DNA from: an uncultured Blautia sp.
GTDB lineage: Bacteria > Bacillota > Clostridia > Lachnospirales > Lachnospiraceae
Reading direction: 5' to 3'
DNA: 10,031 nucleotides
NCBI GenBank assembly: GCA_945872375.1
Contig: CAMBYR010000059.1
Span: 1-10,031, forward strand
Below, in pieces: positions 1-6,065 of the stretch (within the stretch, counting starts at the first letter, position 1; each line of letters opens with the position of its first letter). A program made the translations under genes and the position numbers. The notes below the pieces were generated by a model. That model was not told the DNA's origin. It saw nothing but the letters and a program-made list of their open reading frames with translations, and made no database searches.

Positions 1-639
1 GGAGGACATACCATTCATGATGAAGAACCGAAATATGGCCTTTGTGTTACCGGGTTTGTTCATCCGAAAAAACTCTGGAAAAATTACGGTGCCAGAGAGG
101 GAGATCTTCTGATTCTCACCAAGCCTCTCGGAAGCGGTATTCTGAATACGGCAGTCAAAGGAGAACTGGCTTCGGAGCAGGAACAGAGATCTGCGGTGAA
201 GGTGATGTCCACTTTGAACAAATATGCGGCTGAGACGGCTTTGAAATACCGGATTCACTGCTGTACGGATATTACCGGGTTCGGCCTGGCCGGACATGGA
301 CTGGAAATGGCCGGGGGAAGCGAGAAAACTCTGGTGATCCGGACAACTCAGATTCCGGTTATGGACGGAGCGGAGGAATATGCCCAAATGGGGCTGATTC
401 CCGCGGGTGCCTACCGGAACAGAGAATTTGTGGGGGATCAGGTGCAGAGCAGAATCAGCGGAAGCTGGATGGAGGATATCATTTTTGATCCCCAGACGTC
501 CGGCGGACTATTGTTTGCTGCAGAGCCAGGGGAGGCTGAAAAGCTGGAAAAAGCGCTTGGAAAGCTTGAGATCCCATCGGCGGTCATTGGATATGTCACA
601 GAAAAACAGACACACGCGCTGATTTTAAGCGACGAATAA
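1..639 (+). CDS. selD: selenophosphate synthetase (selenide, water dikinase), 5' end missing
   Basis: SelD makes selenophosphate from selenide and ATP, the selenium donor for selenocysteine synthesis. The reading frame is open from base 1 and ends at TAA 637-639, giving 212 residues. It begins at GGHTIHDEEPKYGL, which matches the family motif GGHSI-D-EP-GL about 130 residues into E. coli SelD (347 aa), so roughly the first 130 residues lie outside the window. That missing part contains the glycine-rich ATP loop and the catalytic Cys or Sec; whether this SelD is itself a selenoprotein cannot be seen. Visible family motifs are TKPLGSGIL, the central DITGFGLAGHGLEMA and the C-terminal DPQTSGGLL. 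It is followed 42 bases later by selA in the same direction, the usual sel gene order. The frame is intact to the stop with no sign of decay. Confidence 0.96.
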   Translation, partial: GGHTIHDEEPKYGLCVTGFVHPKKLWKNYGAREGDLLILTKPLGSGILNTAVKGELASEQEQRSAVKVMSTLNKYAAETALKYRIHCCTDITGFGLAGHGLEMAGGSEKTLVIRTTQIPVMDGAEEYAQMGLIPAGAYRNREFVGDQVQSRISGSWMEDIIFDPQTSGGLLFAAEPGEAEKLEKALGKLEIPSAVIGYVTEKQTHALILSDE

Positions 640-641
640 AA

Positions 642-667
642 CAGGGGCGGATGAAATATCCGCCCTG
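642..667 (+). promoter_or_regulatory. intercistronic hairpin between selD and selA
   Basis: GGGCGGAT (645-652) pairs perfectly with ATCCGCCC (658-665) around a 5-base loop. CAG/CTG flanks can extend it past one bulged G. No U-run follows, so it is a poor terminator. It sits 16 bases before the selA ATG, where a ribosome binding site would be expected but none is clear. It may be an mRNA processing or stability element, or a modulator of selA translation. The structure is directly visible; the role is inference. Confidence 0.5.
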
Positions 668-681
668 AATACTTACAGAAA

Positions 682-2079
682 ATGAAGGATCGAAAGGAAT
701 ATTATCGAAAAATCCCGGGAGTGGATGTTCTTTTGGAACAGCCGTCTGTCCGTGTACTGATAGAAGTTCTGGGAAAAGGAATCGTGACGAATGCGGTTCG
801 AAAAGAGGTGGAAGCTCTGCGGGAGCTGATCCGAACCGGAACAGAAGAAGAAATGGAAAGAGAACTGGAGGCTTTTTCCGGAAACCTTCCGGAGAAGATC
901 CTGCGTGCGGGAAGAGTGACGCCCTGCCGTGTACTCAATGCTTCGGGCATCCTTCTGCACACCAATCTGGGAAGGGCACCCCTTGGAAACAGCCAGAGAC
1001 AGGCTGCATTCGAGGTGCTTTCCGGGTACTGCAGCCTGGAATGGGACAGAGAGACAGGAAAGCGGGGAAAACGCCGGGAGCATTATGAGGATCTGATCTG
1101 CCGTGTGACCGGAGCGGAGGCTGCTTTGGCGGTGAATAATAATGCGGCGGCAATGCTCCTGCTTCTTGGCACCCTGGAAAAAGGCAAAGAGGTGCTGGTA
1201 TCCCGGGGCGAGCTGATCGAGATCGGCGGAAAATTCCGGATTCCGGATGTGATGGAGCAAAGCGGGATGAAACTTCATGAAGTGGGAACCACCAACCGTA
1301 CCAGAATCTCAGACTATGAAAGGGCGGTTTCGCCGGAGACAGCTGCTATTTTAAAAGTACACACCAGCAACTATAAAATATGCGGATTTACAGAGGATAC
1401 TTCTGTGGAGGAGCTTTCCTCGCTTGGAAAAAAACAGAATATCCCGGTGTTTGCAGATCTGGGAAGCGGTGTCCTTCTGGACCTGGAGCGTTTTGGAATC
1501 TCCCATGAACCTACGGTTCAGGAGGTCCTGAAAAAAGGAGCAGATGTTGTATGCTTTTCCGGGGACAAGCTGCTGGGCGGCCCCCAGGCTGGAATTCTGG
1601 CAGGAAAAAAAGAATGGATCCGGAAAATGGAAACCCACCCTCTGATGCGTGCCCTTCGGCCGGATAAATGTACGATTGCTTTGCTGGCAGCATCCTTTCG
1701 GGAATATCTGGACGAAGATCAGGCAGTCAGAAACATCCCGGTGCTTCGGATGCTTTCCAGAAGCGGAGAGGAGCTGAAACAGCAGGCGGACATGGTCTGC
1801 AGCTATCTGAAAGAAGGGAATTTACAGGTAGCGGCAGAAGTATGCGAGAGCCGGAACATGGTGGGCGGAGGTGCACTTCCCTGTGAAATGCTTTCCGGTT
1901 ATGCAGTGGTTCTGTCCTCCCGGCAGATGTCCTGTGAAATGCTGATGGAGAAGCTTCGAAAGCTTCCTGTACCGGTGATTGGCCATGTGAAAAATGAAAA
2001 GGTCTGGCTGGAGATGCGGACCATCATGCCGGAGGAAACGGAGCTTCTGAAAAGGGAACTGGAAGAAGCGGGAAAGTAA
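682..2079 (+). CDS. selA: L-seryl-tRNA(Sec) selenium transferase (selenocysteine synthase)
   Basis: SelA is a PLP enzyme that converts seryl-tRNA(Sec) to selenocysteinyl-tRNA(Sec) using selenophosphate from SelD. At 465 aa it is close to E. coli SelA (463 aa). The N-terminus (YYRKIPGVDVLLEQP) matches the family tRNA-binding domain start, which supports ATG 682. Other family features are RVLNASGILLHTNLGRAPL, the NNNAAAMLLLLGTL segment, GELIEIGGKFRIPDVM, and the PLP lysine in SGDKLLGGPQAG (K296, close to K295 of E. coli). There is no convincing Shine-Dalgarno; the sequence before the ATG is CTTACAGAAA, so translation may depend on coupling to selD or on the intercistronic hairpin. The stop codon falls inside a short tandem repeat. 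The gene converges on the tRNA-Sec gene that makes its substrate. Confidence 0.97.
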   Translation: MKDRKEYYRKIPGVDVLLEQPSVRVLIEVLGKGIVTNAVRKEVEALRELIRTGTEEEMERELEAFSGNLPEKILRAGRVTPCRVLNASGILLHTNLGRAPLGNSQRQAAFEVLSGYCSLEWDRETGKRGKRREHYEDLICRVTGAEAALAVNNNAAAMLLLLGTLEKGKEVLVSRGELIEIGGKFRIPDVMEQSGMKLHEVGTTNRTRISDYERAVSPETAAILKVHTSNYKICGFTEDTSVEELSSLGKKQNIPVFADLGSGVLLDLERFGISHEPTVQEVLKKGADVVCFSGDKLLGGPQAGILAGKKEWIRKMETHPLMRALRPDKCTIALLAASFREYLDEDQAVRNIPVLRMLSRSGEELKQQADMVCSYLKEGNLQVAAEVCESRNMVGGGALPCEMLSGYAVVLSSRQMSCEMLMEKLRKLPVPVIGHVKNEKVWLEMRTIMPEETELLKRELEEAGK

Positions 2080-2100
2080 GAAAGTAAGAAAGTAAGAAAG
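2073..2100 (+). repeat. 8-bp tandem repeat across the selA stop codon
   Basis: The unit AAAGTAAG occurs three times in perfect tandem (2073-2080, 2081-2088, 2089-2096), followed by a partial AAAG (2097-2100). The selA TAA stop (2077-2079) is in the first unit. Copy-number change by slippage would alter only the 3' untranslated region, provided one unit remains. On the minus strand the repeat gives the pyrimidine-rich tract that follows the tRNA-Sec terminator stem. Confidence 0.85.
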
Positions 2101-2103
2101 AAG

Positions 2104-2128
2104 GGGGCTTCCCGTGTTGGGAAGCCCC
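2104..2128. terminator. hairpin terminator between convergent selA and tRNA-Sec
   Basis: GGGGCTTCCC (2104-2113) and GGGAAGCCCC (2119-2128) form a perfect 10-bp GC-rich stem with loop GTGTT. On the minus strand it is followed by a U/C-rich tail (CTTCTTTCTTAC), so it should work best as the tRNA-Sec terminator. On the plus strand the tail is TGAAATAT and lacks a U-run, so it may only define the selA mRNA 3' end. It lies 24 bases after the selA stop. Confidence 0.8.
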
Positions 2129-2154
2129 TGAAATATCCCGCAGGATCTGAATTC

Positions 2155-2252
2155 TGGCGAACGCCTGTGGGAATCGAACCCACCAGGGATGCCTGAGACA
2201 TCCCACGCCGGTTTTGAAGACCGGGGGGCACACCAGTTACCCAACGACGTCC
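2155..2252 (-). tRNA. selC: tRNA-Sec (UCA anticodon)
   Basis: Read on the minus strand this is a 98-nt tRNA with an encoded CCA end (2157-2155) and discriminator G. The anticodon loop is CTTCAAA with anticodon TCA (2217-2215), closed by CCGGT/ACCGG. It has the hallmarks of bacterial tRNA-Sec: unusual length (E. coli 95 nt), a long variable arm (GGGATG/CATCCC around TCTCAGG), and an extended D stem with a very small loop (GGGTA plus a possible C-G pair closing TGGT). The T arm is GTGGG-TTCGATT-CCCAC. The acceptor has seven pairs (two of them wobble); the eighth position expected in tRNA-Sec is G opposite A. Its position next to selD-selA supports the call. selB is not adjacent on the visible side. 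Confidence 0.95.
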
Positions 2253-2259
2253 ATGATTA

Positions 2260-2306
2260 GTCTCTGAACGGACATGGCTGCTGTCCGGGACTTAAAATCC
2301 CGAGAC
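2260..2306 (-). other. compact three-way-junction RNA/DNA structure upstream of tRNA-Sec
   Basis: GTCTC (2260-2264) pairs with GAGAC (2302-2306) and encloses two back-to-back hairpins: GGACA/TGTCC (2270-2274 with 2282-2286) and GGGA/TCCC (2287-2290 with 2298-2301). The second hairpin follows the first with no gap, as in a folded junction. If the tRNA-Sec gene is transcribed from the minus-strand promoter at 2389-2417, this structure lies in the tRNA 5' leader, ending 7 bases before the mature tRNA. A role in leader processing is conjecture. Plus-strand CGGGACTTAAAATCCCG also resembles a tRNA-Leu(UAA) anticodon arm, but no other tRNA arms are present. Confidence 0.55.
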
Positions 2307-2310
2307 ATAC

Positions 2311-2397
2311 AAGCAAAAATCCCATCGCCGCAGGCGATTTTAAATGGATTTTTGCTCGTAACTGTGAAGGTACTGAACAGTTACGTAAATTATAACA
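2311..2397. repeat. probable dispersed intergenic repeat: two tandem hairpins plus a -10 box
   Basis: Two strong inverted repeats are adjacent. The first pairs AGCAAAAATCC (2312-2322) with GGATTTTTGCT (2346-2356), with an inner stem ATCGCC/GGCGAT (2324-2329 with 2333-2338). The second pairs CGTAACTGT (2357-2365) with ACAGTTACG (2377-2385). A minus-strand TATAAT follows at 2394-2389. In one frame it reads FARNCEGTEQLRKL, a string I remember from spurious short ORFs in many Lachnospiraceae genomes, which suggests a multicopy REP-like element. The structure is visible; the dispersed nature is recollection and was not checked. Confidence 0.6.
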
Positions 2398-2417
2398 GCG
2401 GCGGGGAGATTTTTCCA
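2389..2417 (-). promoter_or_regulatory. sigma-A-type promoter reading toward tRNA-Sec
   Basis: On the minus strand, -35 TGGAAA (2417-2412) is followed after 17 bases by TATAAT (2394-2389). The -10 box is preceded by TGT, giving an extended -10 (TGnTATAAT). Transcription would start near 2382 and produce a tRNA-Sec precursor with a leader of about 130 nt carrying both repeat hairpins and the three-way junction. No better promoter is evident nearer the tRNA. Confidence 0.6.
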
Positions 2418-2430
2418 TTGTTTTTTCGGG

Positions 2431-2459
2431 TTGTATACAAAATTGGAACGTGTTATAAT
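2431..2459 (+). promoter_or_regulatory. promoter of the FNT-topB operon with overlapping palindromic operator
   Basis: TATAAT (2454-2459) is preceded by TGT (2451-2453), an extended -10. The -35 position 17 bases upstream is TTGTAT (2431-2436). A perfect 10-bp palindrome, TTGTATACAA (2431-2440), covers that -35 and could be bound by a repressor; its TNGT-ACNA layout resembles GntR/FadR-type operators, which is inference. The expected leader (about 2466-2529) contains AAGTTC/GAACTT (2467-2472 with 2489-2494). This promoter is back to back with the tRNA-Sec promoter, with 13 bp between the two -35 boxes. Confidence 0.65.
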
Positions 2460-2529
2460 AAAAAACAAGTTCGTTGGTAGGCTATGGGGAACTTATGAAT
2501 CCATTAAGGGGAAATATGGAGGTGTGAGA

Positions 2530-3288
2530 ATGAACTTCGAAGATGTTCAGAAAATATCAAATGCTGCTGCGGCCAAAATTGGCCTGCTGCAGAAGAATTT
2601 CGGCAAATATTTTATGCGTGCTGTCATGGCAGGATTTTTTATCGTAGTTGCCATGATCTTCTCCAACGTTGTAGGAAATGTATTTTCCGCAGCGGAAGAG
2701 CCGGCATGGGGAAAATTCCTGGGAGCACTTGTATTTGCAATTGCGGTCCTTTTGATTTCCATGGTAGGAGGAGAACTCTTCACCGGAAATAACATGGTGA
2801 TGGCTTTTGGCGCCTTTGATAAGAAGACCACCTGGGCAGATGCCGGAAAAGTGTGGGGAGTAAGCTATATCGGAAACTTCGTAGGATGTCTGATTCTGAG
2901 CCTGATTTTTGTCTGGGCCGGCGGAGCAGGAACCAAGGACTATTTTGCAGGTTTCATTAACAACAAGCTGACCATTCCTATGGGACAGATGTTCTTCCGT
3001 GCAGTGCTCTGCAACTTCTTCGTATGTCTTGGTGTTCTCTGTGGTATGAAGCTGAAAAGCGAAGCAGGCAGATTCCTGATGATCGTGATGTGTATTTCCG
3101 GCTTTGTTGTAAGCGGATTTGAACACTGCGTGGCAAACATGGGAATTTTTGTTACTGCTTTCTGCATGGTTCCGGGACTTTCTGTTGCAGCCATGTTAAA
3201 GAGTATGGTAATTGTTACATTAGGTAATATGGTGGGCGGTGCACTGCTTCTTGCATGGCCGCTCAGAAAGATGAGTGCAGACAATTAA
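2530..3288 (+). CDS. formate/nitrite transporter (FNT) family channel
   Basis: This is a 252-aa integral membrane protein of the FNT family (FocA, NirC and HSC relatives), pentameric channels for small monovalent anions such as formate, nitrite or hydrosulfide. The start ATG 2530 has GGAGG at 2518-2522 with 7-base spacing; an upstream in-frame ATG at 2431 lies inside the promoter and is rejected. About six hydrophobic segments are visible. Family signatures are GGELFTGNN (80-88), CNFFVCLGV (161-169) and GFEHCVANM (196-204). K146, N162 and H199 correspond to FocA K156, N172 and H209, all shifted by ten, so the central selectivity histidine is present. Substrate cannot be fixed from sequence. 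Formate is plausible beside selenocysteine genes, since many formate dehydrogenases contain Sec. The stop overlaps the topB start (TAATG). Confidence 0.93.
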   Translation: MNFEDVQKISNAAAAKIGLLQKNFGKYFMRAVMAGFFIVVAMIFSNVVGNVFSAAEEPAWGKFLGALVFAIAVLLISMVGGELFTGNNMVMAFGAFDKKTTWADAGKVWGVSYIGNFVGCLILSLIFVWAGGAGTKDYFAGFINNKLTIPMGQMFFRAVLCNFFVCLGVLCGMKLKSEAGRFLMIVMCISGFVVSGFEHCVANMGIFVTAFCMVPGLSVAAMLKSMVIVTLGNMVGGALLLAWPLRKMSADN

Positions 3289-5342
3289 TGGGAAAATCGT
3301 TATACATAGCGGAAAAGCCCAGTGTGGCGCAGGAATTCGCCAGGGCTTTGAAAATCAACGGACAAAGACGTGATGGCTATCTGGAATCGGAAGATTCTGT
3401 GGTGACCTGGTGTGTTGGACACCTGGTCACCATGAGCTATCCGGAAAAATATGATATCAGGTATAAAAGGTGGAGTTTCGATACCCTGCCTTTTTTGCCT
3501 CGTGAATTCAAATATGAGGTGATTCCGGGGGTTCAGAAGCAGTTTGAAATTGTAAAAGGACTTTTGAACCGGCCGGATGTGGAAACGATTTATGTATGTA
3601 CAGACTCCGGGCGGGAGGGAGAGTATATTTACCGTCTGGTTGCCCAGGAAGCCGGAGTAAAGGGAAAAAATCAGAAACGTGTGTGGATCGATTCCCAGAC
3701 TGAGGAAGAAATTCTCAGAGGCATTCGTGAGGCAAAGGATCTTTCCGCCTATGATAATCTTTCTGCGTCTGCTTATCTCAGGGCAAAAGAGGATTATCTG
3801 ATGGGAATCAACTTTTCCCGTGTGCTGACCCTTCGGTACGGAAATGTGGTTTCCGGCTATCTGAATACAAAATATCAGGCCATCTCCGTGGGACGCGTGA
3901 TGACCTGTGTCCTTGGAATGGTGGTTCGCAGAGAACGGGAGATCCGTACATTTGTGAAAACACCATTTTATCGTGTGATGGCATCCATTGCCCTTGAGGG
4001 AGAACATTTTGAAGGAGAATGGCGTGCGGTGGAAGGCAACCACTATTTTCAGTCTCCTTATTTATATAAAGAAAACGGGTTCCGGAAAAGGGAGCATGCA
4101 CAGGAGCTGATCGACAGGCTTTCCGGGCAGCCGCCCCTTACCTGCCGTGTGGAAAAGATCGAGCGGAAAAAAGAAAATAAAAATCCGCCTCTTCTTTTCA
4201 ACCTGGCCGAGCTTCAGAATGTGTGTTCAAAACTGTTTAAGATCAGTCCGGATGAAACACTCCGAATCGTTCAGGAATTATATGAAAAAAAGCTGGTCAC
4301 CTATCCCAGAACAGATGCACGTGTGCTTTCTACGGCGGTGGCAAAGGAGATTTATAAAAATATATCCGGCCTGAAGTCTTATGAGCCGGCAGGGGAAGCT
4401 GCAGCGGAGGCACTGGATCTGGGAGTCTGGAAGAGCATTGCAAAAACGAGATACGTCAATGACAAACAGATCACCGATCATTATGCGATTATTCCCACAG
4501 GGCAGGGTCTTGGCGCACTTCGCAGTGTGTCTCAGACGGCTCAGCGGGTGTATGAAACCATTGTCCGGCGTTTCCTCTGTATTTTTTATCCTCCGGCGGT
4601 TTACCAGAAGGTGAGCCTGGCGGTAAAGATGCAGGAGGAATCCTTCTTTTCCTCCTTTAAGGTCCTGCTGGAAGAAGGATATCTGAAAATTGCCGCCAAT
4701 TCTTTTGCCAGAAAAAATGCTTCGCAGCCGGCCTCCGGTGAAGGGGAAAAAGGGACGCAGGAGGAAGAGGTTGCCTGTGATGCAAATCTTCTTGCTGCAT
4801 TGCAGAAACTGAAAAAGGGTGATATACTTTCGGTGGACGGTTTCACGATCCGGGAAGGAGAGACATCTCCGCCAAAACGATACAATTCCGGTTCCATGAT
4901 TCTTGCCATGGAGAATGCCGGACAGCTTATCGAAGACGAGGAACTTCGTGCTCAGATTAAGGGAAGCGGCATTGGCACCAGTGCAACCCGGGCAGAAATT
5001 CTGAAAAAACTGTTTACGATCAAATATCTTTCTCTGAACAAGAAGACGCAGGTAATCACACCTACTCTTCTGGGGGAAATGATTTTTGATGTGGTGAACT
5101 GTTCCATTCGCCAGCTGTTAAATCCCGAACTGACGGCAAGCTGGGAAAAGGGACTGACTTATGTGGCGGAGGGAAGCATTACTTCCCAGGAGTATATGGA
5201 TAAGCTGGAGCATTTTGTAAGGGTTCGGACCAATCAGGTGGCGGACAGCAATTTCCAGTATTCCCTGCGGCAGTTTTTTGATGCGGCAGCACAATTTTAC
5301 AAAAAACCGGCATCCACAGAAAAAAGGAGGAGACAACAATGA
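3288..5342 (+). CDS. topB: DNA topoisomerase III (type IA)
   Basis: This 684-aa type IA topoisomerase cuts one strand through a 5'-phosphotyrosine to decatenate or relax DNA. The TOPRIM domain starts at LYIAEKPSVAQ (E9) and includes GHLV and TDSGREGE (105-112). The second acidic residue of the usual DxD is glycine (G108), as I recall also in B. subtilis TopB (TDAGREGE). Later features are SVGRVMT (from S200), the active-site YPRTDAR with catalytic Y339, PPKRYNSGSMI and GSGIGTSATRAEIL (from G559). There is no C-terminal zinc-finger extension; the tail is basic (EKRRRQQ). ATG 3288 shares its A with the FNT stop. An in-frame ATG at 3255 inside the FNT gene is less likely because homologues begin close to K-LYIAEKPS. 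No strong SD is seen, so coupling to the FNT gene is likely. It could have an ICE-like origin, but no mobility genes are present. Confidence 0.95.
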   Translation: MGKSLYIAEKPSVAQEFARALKINGQRRDGYLESEDSVVTWCVGHLVTMSYPEKYDIRYKRWSFDTLPFLPREFKYEVIPGVQKQFEIVKGLLNRPDVETIYVCTDSGREGEYIYRLVAQEAGVKGKNQKRVWIDSQTEEEILRGIREAKDLSAYDNLSASAYLRAKEDYLMGINFSRVLTLRYGNVVSGYLNTKYQAISVGRVMTCVLGMVVRREREIRTFVKTPFYRVMASIALEGEHFEGEWRAVEGNHYFQSPYLYKENGFRKREHAQELIDRLSGQPPLTCRVEKIERKKENKNPPLLFNLAELQNVCSKLFKISPDETLRIVQELYEKKLVTYPRTDARVLSTAVAKEIYKNISGLKSYEPAGEAAAEALDLGVWKSIAKTRYVNDKQITDHYAIIPTGQGLGALRSVSQTAQRVYETIVRRFLCIFYPPAVYQKVSLAVKMQEESFFSSFKVLLEEGYLKIAANSFARKNASQPASGEGEKGTQEEEVACDANLLAALQKLKKGDILSVDGFTIREGETSPPKRYNSGSMILAMENAGQLIEDEELRAQIKGSGIGTSATRAEILKKLFTIKYLSLNKKTQVITPTLLGEMIFDVVNCSIRQLLNPELTASWEKGLTYVAEGSITSQEYMDKLEHFVRVRTNQVADSNFQYSLRQFFDAAAQFYKKPASTEKRRRQQ

Positions 5343-6010
5343 TAAAAGATTATACGATTGCAGAGCTTCTTGATCTCAATGAGACGATTGCAGCAGAACT
5401 TTTTGACGGAAAGACCTACCCCTGGGAAGTTCTTCCGGAAATCGGTGATTTTATTGTGAAGCTTGGAAAGACACTGGATCCTGAAGAATACGAGTACCGA
5501 GAAGGAGATATCTGGATTGCGAAAACGGCAAAGGTGGCTCCTACTGCCAGCATTACAGGTCCTGCGATCATCGGAAAGGACGCAGAGATCCGTCACTGCG
5601 CATTTATCCGCGGCAAGGCGATCGTTGGAGAAGGTGCCGTTGTGGGCAATTCCACCGAACTGAAAAATGTGGTTCTTTTCAATAAAGTTCAGGTTCCTCA
5701 TTATAATTATGTGGGTGATTCTGTGCTGGGCTACAAAGCTCACATGGGTGCTGGATCGATCTGCTCCAATGTAAAATCAGATAAAAAGCTGGTCGTTGTT
5801 AAGGATGGAGAGGATGCCATAGAGACCAGAATCAAGAAGTTTGGTGCCATGCTGGGCGATAACGTGGAAGTCGGCTGCGGATCCGTGCTGAATCCGGGTT
5901 CCGTAATCGGAAGAGGTGCTCACATTTATCCGCTTTCTCCGGTAAGGGGCTGTGTTCCGGCAAATCATATTTATAAAAATAAAGATGAGATCATACCGAT
6001 CCAATCATGA
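5339..6010 (+). CDS. left-handed beta-helix (hexapeptide repeat) acyltransferase-like protein, GlmU C-terminal type
   Basis: This 223-aa protein starts at ATG 5339, overlapping the topB stop as ATGA, with AGGAGG at 5325-5330 and 8-base spacing. After about 55 N-terminal residues it shows imperfect hexapeptide repeats (I-W-I-A-K-T-A-K-V-A, then ITGPAIIGKDAEI, AIVGEGAVVGN). Residues 104-150 (STELKNVVLF, VPHYNYVGDSVLG, MGAGSICSNVKSDKK) closely follow the acetyltransferase half of GlmU, where KxxHLSYIGD carries the catalytic histidine; H121 is the equivalent here. There is no uridylyltransferase domain. It probably binds an acyl-CoA or nucleotide-sugar substrate as a trimer, but the reaction is unknown. 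Database names such as UDP-GlcNAc pyrophosphorylase would overstate it, since only the beta-helix half is present. Third gene of the FNT-topB operon. Confidence 0.85.
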   Translation: MIKDYTIAELLDLNETIAAELFDGKTYPWEVLPEIGDFIVKLGKTLDPEEYEYREGDIWIAKTAKVAPTASITGPAIIGKDAEIRHCAFIRGKAIVGEGAVVGNSTELKNVVLFNKVQVPHYNYVGDSVLGYKAHMGAGSICSNVKSDKKLVVVKDGEDAIETRIKKFGAMLGDNVEVGCGSVLNPGSVIGRGAHIYPLSPVRGCVPANHIYKNKDEIIPIQS

Positions 6011-6024
6011 GAGCATACAAAATA

Positions 6025-6056
6025 AAAGGACACCGGGAGCAGTCCCGGTGTCCTTT
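6025..6056. terminator. bidirectional intrinsic terminator between convergent genes
   Basis: A perfect 14-bp inverted repeat runs from AAAGGACACCGGGA (6025-6038) to its complement (6043-6056) around loop GCAG. On the minus strand the stem ends in CCTTTTATTTTG, a good U-rich tail for the TraX-family gene. On the plus strand the run TCCTTTCGTT serves the LbH gene, whose stop is 15 bases upstream. Confidence 0.9.
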
Positions 6057-6065
6057 CGTTACAGG

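Noticed and set aside
673..1278. 201-codon minus-strand ORF opposite selA
   Set aside because: It is antisense to a well-conserved selA, with no RBS or recognisable motif.
2283..2306. tRNA-Leu(UAA)-like anticodon arm (CGGGA-CTTAAAA-TCCCG)
   Set aside because: No D arm, T arm, acceptor stem or CCA can be aligned around it, so it is not called as a tRNA gene.
2274..2480. 68-codon plus-strand ORF (MAAVRDLKSRDIQ...) between tRNA-Sec and the FNT gene
   Set aside because: It runs through hairpins, the dispersed repeat and the FNT promoter and has no RBS. The translated string resembles spurious ORFs from a repeat.
2431..2529. Upstream in-frame ATG extending the FNT protein by 33 residues
   Set aside because: The codons fall in the promoter and leader, and GGAGG at 2518-2522 is ideally placed for ATG 2530.
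3255..3287. Upstream in-frame ATG for topB
   Set aside because: It would overlap the FNT gene by 34 bases, and family members start right before the LYIAEKPS strand, supporting ATG 3288.
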